From positions 1 to 40,304 of the forward strand of contig CACYHX010000020.1 of NCBI GenBank assembly GCA_902774365.1: DNA of 40,304 nt. The letters are read 5' to 3'. Each line of letters begins with the position of its first letter. Within the stretch, counting starts at the first letter, position 1. The translations under genes and the position numbers were made by a program. Shown one piece after another: positions 33,675 through 40,304 of the stretch. The notes below the pieces were generated by a model, which was given only the letters and a program-made list of their open reading frames with translations, made no database searches and was not told the origin of the DNA. The DNA comes from an uncultured Bacteroidia bacterium. Lineage in GTDB: Bacteria > Bacteroidota > Bacteroidia > Bacteroidales > F082.

Positions 33675-33700
33675 GGTCGAAATATTCATATTTTTCGACC
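33675..33700. promoter_or_regulatory. GGTCGAAA-N10-TTTCGACC operator
   Basis: Perfect 8-base inverted repeat (33675-33682, 33693-33700) between the divergent regulator and exporter operon. Further single half-sites lie at 33631-33639 (TTTTCGACC) and 33728-33734 (GTCGAAA), the last just after the araC -7 box. Confidence 0.7.
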
Positions 33701-33720
33701 AATAATCAAAAAGATTTATC

Positions 33721-33728
33721 TATTTTTG
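33721..33728 (+). promoter_or_regulatory. Promoter -7 box of the araC-type regulator
   Basis: TATTTTTG, 16 bases before the ATG. No clear -33 element. A GTCGAAA half-site overlaps the presumed transcription start, which suggests autoregulation. Confidence 0.6.
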
Positions 33729-33744
33729 TCGAAAATTTCAACGA

Positions 33745-34653
33745 ATGGAAACAAAAGGATACAACAGTTTCAGCATTGCGCGGGCAAAGGAATTGTTTTT
33801 GACTGACAACATTATTAATATAGGTGACGACTTTATCTTAGCCGAGCGCACCAACGAAGCCAACTACGACCTGTTGCGCTATCCGTGTCGCGTTGACGCA
33901 TATGTGGCGGCGTTTTGCAAGCAAGGCAGTTTCAAGTGCAGCATCAACTTGAAGGAATACGAGATTCACGAGGGGATGATGCTGCTCAACTTGCCCCAAA
34001 ACATCATCCGCCTCGAATCAAAACCATCGGAAAAAGCGGCCACTCTGACCATCATTGCCGTTTCGACTCGGTTTCTCGACCAATTCCGTTCCGACATCAG
34101 CAAAATGCTCAATGAGGCCATCACCATACTCGATAATCCCTGCTTCACCCTACAAGCCGACGAACTCAACTTGGTGCAAGAGCATATCCGCCTCATCAAC
34201 AGCATCATACATTCAGATTATGCCTATGCGACAGAAAGCGTTAGTCACCTCATTTCATCGGTTTTCTTCACCTTCGGTAGTTTCCTTAACCAGCGGCTAC
34301 AAAAACAAAGCGAGGAAGAGCGACCCGCCTCGACACGTCACAAAATCGTCTTTGAACGCTTCGTGGATTTGGTCACGCGCCACCACCTCAAGGAACGCGG
34401 TGTGGGATTTTATGCCGACAAACTCTGCATCACGCCCAAATACCTCTCAAAAATCGTGAAAGAGACCAGTGGGCAATCGGCTCCAGAATGGATCGATCAA
34501 TATGTCATCCTCGAAGCGAAACAAATGCTGAAACACAGCGACTTATGCATCAAGGAAATCTCCGATGAACTGAATTTCGCCAACCCTTCGTTTTTCTTCA
34601 AGTATTTCAAGAAGCACACAGGAATGACGCCGAACCAGTATCGGAACAGCTGA
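33745..34653 (+). CDS. AraC-family transcriptional regulator
   Basis: The 302-residue protein has an N-terminal cupin-like sensor part (about 20-170) and a C-terminal AraC-type double helix-turn-helix (about 204-302): ERGVGFYADKLCITPKYLSK for the first unit, and LCIKEISDELNFANPSFFFK followed by YFKKHTGMTPNQYR for the second. It is divergent from the tolC-hlyD-permease operon and almost certainly controls it, probably through the GTCGAAA sites between them. The inducer is unknown. Its stop codon is six bases from the stop of the convergent lipoprotein gene. Confidence 0.93.
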   Translation: METKGYNSFSIARAKELFLTDNIINIGDDFILAERTNEANYDLLRYPCRVDAYVAAFCKQGSFKCSINLKEYEIHEGMMLLNLPQNIIRLESKPSEKAATLTIIAVSTRFLDQFRSDISKMLNEAITILDNPCFTLQADELNLVQEHIRLINSIIHSDYAYATESVSHLISSVFFTFGSFLNQRLQKQSEEERPASTRHKIVFERFVDLVTRHHLKERGVGFYADKLCITPKYLSKIVKETSGQSAPEWIDQYVILEAKQMLKHSDLCIKEISDELNFANPSFFFKYFKKHTGMTPNQYRNS

Positions 34654-34659
34654 AGGGTT

Positions 34660-35274
34660 TCATTTCGGCAATTCAACCGCAGGCCAGCCGTAGTCTTGCA
34701 CCATCTTGGCAGGAATGTTGTGGGCCTTTACGTAGTCGGCGATGGAATGCAGTCTGATGTCCTCGCGTTTCTCCTGGAGGCTGTTAATCTCAAAGAAGGA
34801 ATCGTATTTGTCGCCAAAAATCCTCTTGGCGCTTTCCATGTTGCCGGCACCGTCTTCCACGGCTTCGAAGTTGGCCACCTCATAGCCGTTCTCCGTCTTC
34901 TTCAGATGCATCAGGCCAGGATGGTCACCACCCGAAACGGTCTTCAACGTGTCGCCAGAGAGGTTATAGTTGAACACCCAGAAGTCGCCCCAAATGAGGA
35001 CATCCTCCTTGTTGCCATCGTCAGTGCTGACGAGGATCGGGCAAGGGATGCAATACTCGGCCTCGGCATAGTTCTTGCCAATCACATTGACCAGATAGTC
35101 ATTGACGGCGGCGTCATACATCACTGTCCCAGGAACTTGAGGCTCAGCCTGGACTTCGGTTTGCGCGTTTTCCACGCTGTTTTCTTCTTTGGCGTTCTTG
35201 TTACCACAGCCAACCAAGCAAGCGCCGCAGATAAGGATGGCGGCCAGCATCCATGATTTCTTGAGGTTTTTCAT
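34660..35274 (-). CDS. Hypothetical lipoprotein
   Basis: The 204-residue product has a lipoprotein signal peptide with lipobox LVGC (C23), then an acidic Glu/Gln/Val-rich linker (about 28-48). The compact domain behind it has VMYDAAVNDYLVNVIGKNYA, YCIPCPILVSTDDG with a CxxC-like pair, and WGDFWVFNYNLSGDTLKTVSGGDHPG. The last segment would suit a fold that senses or binds small ligands, but no family is recognised. It has its own promoter and converges with the araC-type gene. Confidence 0.8.
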   Translation of the reverse strand: MKNLKKSWMLAAILICGACLVGCGNKNAKEENSVENAQTEVQAEPQVPGTVMYDAAVNDYLVNVIGKNYAEAEYCIPCPILVSTDDGNKEDVLIWGDFWVFNYNLSGDTLKTVSGGDHPGLMHLKKTENGYEVANFEAVEDGAGNMESAKRIFGDKYDSFFEINSLQEKREDIRLHSIADYVKAHNIPAKMVQDYGWPAVELPK

Positions 35275-35302
35275 TATTGTAGTTTTTTAATGTTTTATGG
35301 CG

Positions 35303-35310
35303 CAAAAGTA
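35303..35310 (-). promoter_or_regulatory. Promoter -7 box of the lipoprotein gene
   Basis: TACTTTTG on the minus strand, 28 bases before the start codon at 35274. Confidence 0.55.
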
Positions 35311-35336
35311 CAAATTATTATGACACGGGAAACGGC

Positions 35337-36503
35337 TTATTTCTTTCCCGACTCCAGCCACTCCAAACCGAAGTTGTAAAACACCATGGAATAGCCCAAT
35401 GTGTCGCCGTCAGACTCCTCCACATAAAGGCCGATGCTGTGGTCGGGCAGGATGCAGAGCGAGGAATAGGCCGCATCGTAAGGCACGACGCACTTGCTCA
35501 CGGGCCAAGTCTTACCTTCATCATAGCTAACGTAGACCGTAACATTCTTTCGGCTTTCGGCGCAAGGCAACGAATGTAGCAGCACATTCTTTTCGCCTTC
35601 ATTTTCAGTCGAATAACGGATAATATCGCCATTGCAAGCTGTAGCCACGAGGTCGGGCCACGCGGAGGTTTCGGGCCGCCAAGTGGAGCCACCGTCCTCG
35701 GAAATATTGTACCAACGCTCGCCCTCATGGCGGATGCTCATCAAGATGCGGCCATCGGACAACTCCACCACTTTGGCCTCGTCGCCACGCTGCGAGGCAC
35801 GACCTGAGATGTGCCATGTCTCGCCGTTGTCGTCGGAATAGACGGCATAGTTGCAGGCCGCCCATTCCTCGGTGTCGCGCACGGCGAGGACGAACATAAT
35901 GCGTCCCGTGGAGGTCAGCAGGCCATTGCCCGAAGCGAAGAAGGCCGACCACCAAGTGCGGCTCACCTCGTTGTCGCATTTCGCACCATAGAGTTCATCG
36001 GTGATATCCTTGGGTTCAGTCCAAGTCTGGCCGTTGTCGTAACTCCTTGCAATATAGGTATGAAGTGGGTTCTCGGGTCTCCCTTGCCAGAAACCGCAGC
36101 CACCCACGAAAGCCGCCAAGAGACCGCCTTCGTCGTTGGTACGCACCAAGGCGCAGTCGCCGAAGCCCTTCCCTACCCCTTGACCTTCCATCAAGGTGTA
36201 AGGCTCACTCCACGTGCGACCGCCATCCGTGCTGCGGTTGATGAGGATGTCGATATCTTCAGGCAGGTCGATGTCGTTGTTTTTCCGCTTGTCGGTGGCG
36301 ATAACCAAAGAACCGTCTTTAGCCGTAATGATAGCGGGGATACGGTAGTTCTTTGAGTTATAGTCGCCTGGACGATAGATCACCGTGCGCAGACGGATGG
36401 AATCGGATTCAGACTCAGAGGTCTCGACTGGTTGGCTGTTATTGCCGCAGGAAGCCAGCACAAAGCCTAATGCCATAATGAAAAGTGAGATTGGGTATTT
36501 CAT
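35337..36503 (-). CDS. Exo-alpha-sialidase (GH33), lipoprotein
   Basis: The 388-residue enzyme would release terminal sialic acids from glycoconjugates at the cell surface or in the periplasm. Lipobox LASC puts the lipidated cysteine at 19. The RIP motif YRIPAI supplies R54 of the arginine triad. Five Asp boxes of pattern S-x-D-x-G-x-T-W lie at 91-98, 154-161, 223-230, 268-275 and 326-333, marking a six-bladed propeller. Catalytic candidates are D79 or a nearby Asp, E242 (GDEAKVVEL), R258 (SIRHEG) and Y346 (PYDAAYSSL). The protein is shorter than many Bacteroides sialidases, which carry an extra N-terminal domain. No sialic-acid uptake genes are nearby. Confidence 0.93.
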   Translation of the reverse strand: MKYPISLFIMALGFVLASCGNNSQPVETSESESDSIRLRTVIYRPGDYNSKNYRIPAIITAKDGSLVIATDKRKNNDIDLPEDIDILINRSTDGGRTWSEPYTLMEGQGVGKGFGDCALVRTNDEGGLLAAFVGGCGFWQGRPENPLHTYIARSYDNGQTWTEPKDITDELYGAKCDNEVSRTWWSAFFASGNGLLTSTGRIMFVLAVRDTEEWAACNYAVYSDDNGETWHISGRASQRGDEAKVVELSDGRILMSIRHEGERWYNISEDGGSTWRPETSAWPDLVATACNGDIIRYSTENEGEKNVLLHSLPCAESRKNVTVYVSYDEGKTWPVSKCVVPYDAAYSSLCILPDHSIGLYVEESDGDTLGYSMVFYNFGLEWLESGKK

Positions 36504-36522
36504 AAGTGTCGTATTAAGACTT

Positions 36523-36530
36523 CAAAAATA
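36523..36530 (-). promoter_or_regulatory. Promoter -7 box of the sialidase gene
   Basis: TATTTTTG on the minus strand, 20 bases before the start codon. It lies directly after the terminator of the upstream peptidase gene. Confidence 0.6.
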
Positions 36531-36531
36531 C

Positions 36532-36567
36532 AAAATTCTCCGTCTCAACCCAGTGAAACGGAGAATT
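36532..36567 (-). terminator. Terminator of the M28 peptidase gene
   Basis: AAATTCTCCGT (36533-36543) pairs with ACGGAGAATTT (36557-36567) around a 13-base loop. A T-rich tract follows on the minus strand and overlaps the sialidase promoter. Confidence 0.75.
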
Positions 36568-36592
36568 TCGAAGGTTTTAAGTCAGCCGAGGA

Positions 36593-38425
36593 TTACTGAA
36601 CCATGATTTTCGCTGTCACTCCCCTACTCTCGCCTGTGGCTTTCAAGAAATACATTCCCTTGCGGCACGCTCCGAGGTCGAGGACGGAATTGCCATCCAT
36701 GCGGTTTTCATAGACCTTACGGCCTGTGATGTCGTAAACTTCCACATCCCATTGGCCTTCGCCAAGATTGAGGTTAAAGATGCCGTTGGAGGGATTGGGA
36801 TAAACCATAACATTGGATTCCGACTCCTCAACTGCACTGACGCCATAACCGATTTCCGTTTGCGAAGGTGCCTCGCAACCGTCACTGTAAACAGCCATAA
36901 TGAAATACTCTGCTTCGGCTCCTACAGTAATCGTATCCATATACTCATAGCCCCAATAACCAAGATAAGTGGAATCCGCCCAATCCACGGCTCCAATAAC
37001 CACATTGTCGCGATACACATCGAATCGCTCTATTTCGCCTGTTGAGCCTTCTTCAGGAGATTTCCAATGTAACCAAAGAGGGGATGTATCTTTCCATACA
37101 GGTAGCTCAATAGAAAAATCTCGCACTGGATTGCATTGCACCACAGGCGTTTCGCCCACAGGATTGGCAATCTCGGCCAAGCAAGCAATGTTCATCTGGC
37201 AATACTGCTGACCCATTTCGAAACTCGTCACACTTGTTCCTATCACGTCGTTAGGTGTATGGATATAAGGGCTGTAGTGTTCATAGTCCTCGAAGGGATA
37301 GATGCCCATGTAGCCGTGGTTGTTGAAAGAGGTGTGGTCGCTGTCGCCCTCGTTGAAGTCAACGTGGCGAATGGGAAGTTCGGGATAATACACCTCGCCT
37401 ACATTCATATAATAGGTGCCAATAGGCTCTACCGAGTTGGGATAGATGCAATCGATATGGATTGGGTCGCCGGGATTCAGGTAGCCGTTCATGTCGTTGT
37501 TGAAATAACCGATGATGTCCATGCCCTGCTCCTGGCAACGCGAAGCGTAGGCCTCACTGCCATAGAGTCCCATCTCCTCGCAGCCGTAAGCACAATAGAT
37601 GATGCTGTATTCAAACTCATACTGGGTCATGATTCTCGCGCTTTCAATCACGCTGGCCACGCCTGTGGCATTGTCGTCGGCACCAGGAGCTGTGCCGCCT
37701 CCGAACATGGCCTCGTAGGAGAACGAATCGAAGTGGCTGCCGCACACCACGTATGTGTCGGGATAGAGCGTGCCGCGTTGGATGCCAATGACATTAGGTG
37801 CCGCCTCTCCGCTACCCATCCATGTATTGGCATTGAAAGGCTGCTGCTCGACCTCAAGGCCAAGGGCCGTCATACGACCGGCAATCCAATCGGAAGCGGC
37901 AAAGGCGTTGTCGGAGTTCCAAATGCGGCTGCCATAATCCTGCAAGTGCTGAACCGTGGCCTCCAACGAGTCCATATTGACTTGGTTCAACATCTCGCGG
38001 ATACGCGGGTCTACTTCCGTCACCAACGGGAACTCGCGGGTCAGCTTGGGCAGACTGACTTTCTTGTTGAAGATGGCCACGGCGCCGTCGTTCTTGTAAG
38101 GCATCGCCGAGCCTTTCACAACGACATAAGTCCGGGTCGAAAACAGCGCGTCATACTGCTGCTGTTGTGCCTCCGGACAGTACACTAACGTATAGCATCC
38201 ATTGTCAGAGAAAGCGTTTTCGTCAATCATCACCATACTACTCGCCTCGAAACGTTCAGCCGTGGCGAAGACCTCCGAATCAGTGTAGAAATGCACCGTC
38301 AGGTTCGGGTCAGAGAAGTGCTTTTCCAGTTCGGCGCGACCCGAATAGGGAAGCATCACGAAATTGCCAGCCATTGTGACCAATGACAAGGCCAGCGCAA
38401 ACATAGTAGTAAAGAACTTTTTCAT
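36593..38425 (-). CDS. M28-family zinc peptidase with T9SS type A sorting domain
   Basis: The 610-residue exported peptidase has a signal peptide (1-19), an N-terminal region of about 130 residues, and an M28 (aminopeptidase S/Y-like) domain at about 150-420. The di-zinc site is complete: H231 (CGSHFDS), D250 (PGADDNATG), E283-E284 (YGCEEMGLYGS), D311 (FNNDMNG) and H389 (YIHTPND). The signature SDHTSF is at 362-367. A fibronectin-like segment (about 425-530) follows, then the T9SS type A tail (VYPNPSNGIFNLN, YDITGRKVYE, ACRKGMYFLKA). It probably trims peptides outside the cell. It has its own promoter and terminator. Confidence 0.94.
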   Translation of the reverse strand: MKKFFTTMFALALSLVTMAGNFVMLPYSGRAELEKHFSDPNLTVHFYTDSEVFATAERFEASSMVMIDENAFSDNGCYTLVYCPEAQQQQYDALFSTRTYVVVKGSAMPYKNDGAVAIFNKKVSLPKLTREFPLVTEVDPRIREMLNQVNMDSLEATVQHLQDYGSRIWNSDNAFAASDWIAGRMTALGLEVEQQPFNANTWMGSGEAAPNVIGIQRGTLYPDTYVVCGSHFDSFSYEAMFGGGTAPGADDNATGVASVIESARIMTQYEFEYSIIYCAYGCEEMGLYGSEAYASRCQEQGMDIIGYFNNDMNGYLNPGDPIHIDCIYPNSVEPIGTYYMNVGEVYYPELPIRHVDFNEGDSDHTSFNNHGYMGIYPFEDYEHYSPYIHTPNDVIGTSVTSFEMGQQYCQMNIACLAEIANPVGETPVVQCNPVRDFSIELPVWKDTSPLWLHWKSPEEGSTGEIERFDVYRDNVVIGAVDWADSTYLGYWGYEYMDTITVGAEAEYFIMAVYSDGCEAPSQTEIGYGVSAVEESESNVMVYPNPSNGIFNLNLGEGQWDVEVYDITGRKVYENRMDGNSVLDLGACRKGMYFLKATGESRGVTAKIMVQ

Positions 38426-38475
38426 TTTTAGTTATTTAATGGTTTTTGAAATCGTTATAGTATTTGTATTAGTTG

Positions 38476-38483
38476 CAAAAATA
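38476..38483 (-). promoter_or_regulatory. Promoter -7 box of the M28 peptidase gene
   Basis: TATTTTTG on the minus strand, about 50 bases before the start codon at 38425. It is divergent from the promoter of the acidic lipoprotein at 38506-38535. Confidence 0.55.
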
Positions 38484-38505
38484 CACAAGAAAACAACACT
38501 ACATC

Positions 38506-38535
38506 TTGTTCTATTGAAAATAATTCCTATTTTTG
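38506..38535 (+). promoter_or_regulatory. Promoter of the small acidic lipoprotein gene
   Basis: TTG (38506-38508), a 19-base spacer, then TATTTTTG (38528-38535). The ATG follows at 38581. Confidence 0.68.
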
Positions 38536-38580
38536 TTGCGATTATTCATAAATAACATCAACTACTTAAACATCGACACC

Positions 38581-38964
38581 ATGAAGAAAACTCTGATGAT
38601 TGCCCTCGCGGGCATGATGCTGTTCGCCTTCACGCAATGCGGCGGCAACAAAGGCTCCAAGGAATTCCAGGACTCCAAGGCCCTGCTTGAAAAACTTGAG
38701 AAAGCCATCAACGATTCCAAGACTTGTGAAGAGCTGGAAAATGCGGCCCTTACCATTTTGTTTAGTGGCATGGCCATGGAAGAGTATGCCGAAGAAGACA
38801 AGATGACAGAAGCCGAAAAGGCAGAACTTGAAAAACTCAGCGAAAATTTTGAAAAGGCTATGGAGGCCAAGGTCGCTGAACTCGGCTGCGAAAACGAGGA
38901 AGAAAACGTGGTAGAAGAAGAAATCGAGGAGATGGTAGACGACACCATTGAAGAAATCCAATAA
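38581..38964 (+). CDS. Small acidic lipoprotein, hypothetical
   Basis: The 127-residue product has a hydrophobic signal (MKKTLMIALAGMMLFAFTQC) whose lipobox FTQC (C20) is atypical but plausible. The mature part is helical and strongly acidic, with a coiled-coil-like centre (KMTEAEKAELEKLSENFEKA) and a Glu/Asp-rich tail (EEEIEEMVDD). No family is recognised. The frame is open from 38533, but that point lies within the promoter, so the ATG at 38581 is chosen. Its own promoter and terminator make it a single-gene unit. Confidence 0.75.
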   Translation: MKKTLMIALAGMMLFAFTQCGGNKGSKEFQDSKALLEKLEKAINDSKTCEELENAALTILFSGMAMEEYAEEDKMTEAEKAELEKLSENFEKAMEAKVAELGCENEEENVVEEEIEEMVDDTIEEIQ

Positions 38965-38986
38965 GTTCGTCTCCGCCTAAACACGC

Positions 38987-39025
38987 ACGGCCGGTCACAT
39001 AGGGTGGCTGGCCGTTGTTGTTTTT
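38987..39025 (+). terminator. Rho-independent terminator of the acidic lipoprotein gene
   Basis: ACGGCC (38987-38992) pairs with GGCCGT (39010-39015), with further pairing toward the loop (GTCAC with GTGGC, one wobble). The T-rich tract 39015-39025 follows. Confidence 0.8.
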
Positions 39026-39144
39026 ATGTCGCAAAAGTATATAATTCTTGCCATTTTGTCACTTTCTGTCGGTGGCACATTATTTGACTCACCGACACCC
39101 GACCGAAAAAGACTACATCCAGCCTTTTACCGTCATGGCGGAGG

Positions 39145-39239
39145 AACCGTCATTCCGCGAAAGCGGAACGCCATCTCCTTCGCGCGGAGGTGACACACGA
39201 GCGTTCAGGAGATCGCGGGTCAAGCCCGCGATGACGGTT
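39145..39239. repeat. Cloverleaf-like intergenic repeat (REP-like)
   Basis: AACCGTCAT (39145-39153) and ATGACGGTT (39231-39239) form a perfect outer stem. Inside are three more hairpins: TTCCGC/GCGGAA (39153-39168, GAAA loop), CTCC/GGAG (39175-39189) and ATCGCGGG/CCCGCGAT (39212-39232). An extra CCGTCAT lies at 39130-39136. The whole gap 38965-39297 holds only this, the terminator before it and an AT-rich leader for htpG; no gene is seen. Confidence 0.8.
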
Positions 39240-39297
39240 TGAGAGGAGAATTGTAGTCATAAGGTGTTAGTATTGGAAACATTAAAAACAAACAGAT

Positions 39298-40304
39298 ATG
39301 CAACAAACCGGTAACATTGGCGTAAAGACAGAAAACATTTTCCCTGTCATCAAGAAGTTCCTCTATTCGGACCAGGAAATTTTCCTGCGCGAAATCATCA
39401 GTAACGCCGTGGATGCCACGCAAAAGCTGAAGGCCTTGGCTGCCTCGGGCGAGTTCAAGGGCGAACTCGGCGACCTCACCATCAAGGTGGAAGTCGACAA
39501 GAAGAAAAAGACACTCACCGTGCGTGACCGCGGCATCGGCATGAACGCCGAAGAGGTCGACAAGTACATCAACCAGATCGCCTTCTCGGGCGCGGAGGAG
39601 TTCATCGCCAAGTTCAAGACACAAAGCGAAGCCGAAGCAGCCAACATCATTGGACATTTTGGCTTGGGCTTCTACTCTGCCTTCATGGTCTCCTCAAAGG
39701 TGTCGCTGATCTCGAAGTCCTGCAAGGAAGAAGGCGCCAACGGCGTCATCTGGGAATGCGACGGCAGCCCCGAGTACACGATGAACGAAATCCCGAAGGG
39801 CGACCGCGGTACCGATGTCATCCTTTACATCGCCGACGATGCCGCCGAGTTCCTCGAAGAAGGCCGCATCCGCGAACTGCTCAACAAATACTGCAAGTTC
39901 TTGCCCATCCCGATTCAATTCGGTACGCGCAAGGTGCAGGAAGAAATCGAGGGCGAGACCGACAAGGACGGCAAACCCAAGACCAAGGAAGTGGAGAAGC
40001 CCTGGATCATTAACGACGTGGCACCGCTGTGGAAAAAAGCCCCGACCGACATCAAGGACGAGGAGTACAACGACTTCTACCACACGCTCTACCCGATGAA
40101 CTTCGGCGAGCCGCTGTTCCACATCCACCTCAACGTGGACTACCCCTTCAACCTCACGGGTATCCTCTATTTCCCGAAGGTGAAGAACCGCTACGAGTTC
40201 CAGCGCAACAAGATCCAACTCTACTGCAACGAGGTCTTCGTCACCGACAGCGTCGAAGGCATCCTGCCCGAGTTCCTCTCGCTGCTGCACGGCGTCATCG
40301 ACTC
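39298..40304 (+). CDS. htpG: Molecular chaperone HtpG (Hsp90), 5' part
   Basis: The reading frame is open to the window edge, giving 335 codons of an expected 620-690. Residues 1-220 are the GHKL ATPase domain of Hsp90: YSDQEIFLREIISNAVDA holds the catalytic Glu and the Asn that binds magnesium, RDRGIGMN and GHFGLGFYSAFMV form the nucleotide-binding loops. The middle domain begins around 235 (NDVAPLWKKAP, LNVDYPFNLTGILYFP, YCNEVFVTD). The start MQQTGNIGVKTENIFP matches Bacteroidota orthologues. A charged linker (EEIEGETDKDGKPKTKEVEK) lies near 205-228. No convincing TAnnTTTG promoter is seen upstream; the nearest is TAGTATTG at 39268-39275. Confidence 0.96.
   Translation, partial: MQQTGNIGVKTENIFPVIKKFLYSDQEIFLREIISNAVDATQKLKALAASGEFKGELGDLTIKVEVDKKKKTLTVRDRGIGMNAEEVDKYINQIAFSGAEEFIAKFKTQSEAEAANIIGHFGLGFYSAFMVSSKVSLISKSCKEEGANGVIWECDGSPEYTMNEIPKGDRGTDVILYIADDAAEFLEEGRIRELLNKYCKFLPIPIQFGTRKVQEEIEGETDKDGKPKTKEVEKPWIINDVAPLWKKAPTDIKDEEYNDFYHTLYPMNFGEPLFHIHLNVDYPFNLTGILYFPKVKNRYEFQRNKIQLYCNEVFVTDSVEGILPEFLSLLHGVID

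Noticed and set aside
37136-38188. Plus-strand reading frame of 350 codons opposite the M28 peptidase gene
   Set aside because: It is a shadow of a well-supported peptidase with all zinc ligands; no recognisable motif in this frame.
39032-39039. TACTTTTG box on the minus strand
   Set aside because: It would fire into the terminator and 3' end of the acidic lipoprotein gene with no gene to express, and it lacks a -33 element. Probably chance in an AT-rich stretch.
39048-39242. Plus-strand frame of 64 codons before htpG
   Set aside because: It lies across the cloverleaf repeat, with arginine/serine-rich low-complexity translation and no promoter or homology.

Overview
The window looks like a chromosomal segment of a Bacteroidales (Bacteroidota) bacterium of moderately high GC. 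The evidence: many start sites are preceded by the Bacteroidota -7 box TAnnTTTG, several with a TTG/TTTG -33 element about 19-22 bases upstream, and Shine-Dalgarno sequences are mostly absent. secD and secF are fused. There is a DUF4290-murA pair. Two secreted proteins end in type A type-IX-secretion (T9SS) sorting domains, and one gene has the TPR/propeller/CRD/OmpA layout of the T9SS protein PorE. A lipoprotein sialidase suggests a host-associated lifestyle (inference). The species cannot be fixed from the sequence alone.

Layout. Positions 1-628 hold the 3' tip of a gene with its terminator, then a gene-free stretch packed with long imperfect palindromes and a short promoter-to-terminator unit. 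A minus-strand tyrosine recombinase follows (629-2122), then a small gene and a CPBP intramembrane protease (2418-3730, minus). From 3934 to 15765 runs a plus-strand housekeeping block: pcrA/uvrD helicase, DUF4290, murA, grpE, dnaJ, an ABC-2 ATPase/permease pair and secDF. A more AT-rich accessory stretch (about 15800-18150) carries a Bro-N/DinD-like protein and a secreted gluzincin-like protein. Then come the PorE-like protein, a striking hairpin, purM, an AT-rich lipoprotein, prfA and pyrF, closed by a bidirectional terminator at 24369-24399.

The next part is mostly minus strand: an Omp28-like T9SS cargo protein, ilvE, a Methyltransf_32-type methyltransferase, and a tolC-hlyD-permease-permease exporter operon with a divergent AraC-type regulator. 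The intergenic region between regulator and operon carries repeated GTCGAAA half-sites. A hypothetical lipoprotein, a GH33 sialidase lipoprotein and an M28 peptidase with a T9SS tail follow. The window ends on the plus strand with a small acidic lipoprotein, a cloverleaf-like repeat and the 5' part of htpG.

Functional themes: protein folding and export (GrpE, DnaJ, HtpG, SecDF), outer-surface hydrolases and T9SS (PorE-like, two cargo proteins, sialidase), and efflux (ABC-2 pair; AraC-controlled TolC/HlyD system with no ATPase gene in its operon). The least explained features are the palindrome series beside the recombinase (129-459), a degenerate retropepsin-like domain at the end of the PorE-like protein, the Bro-N/DinD gene flanked by near-duplicate terminator-promoter modules, and the cloverleaf repeat before htpG. 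Family assignments rest on motif reading only; no database search was run.
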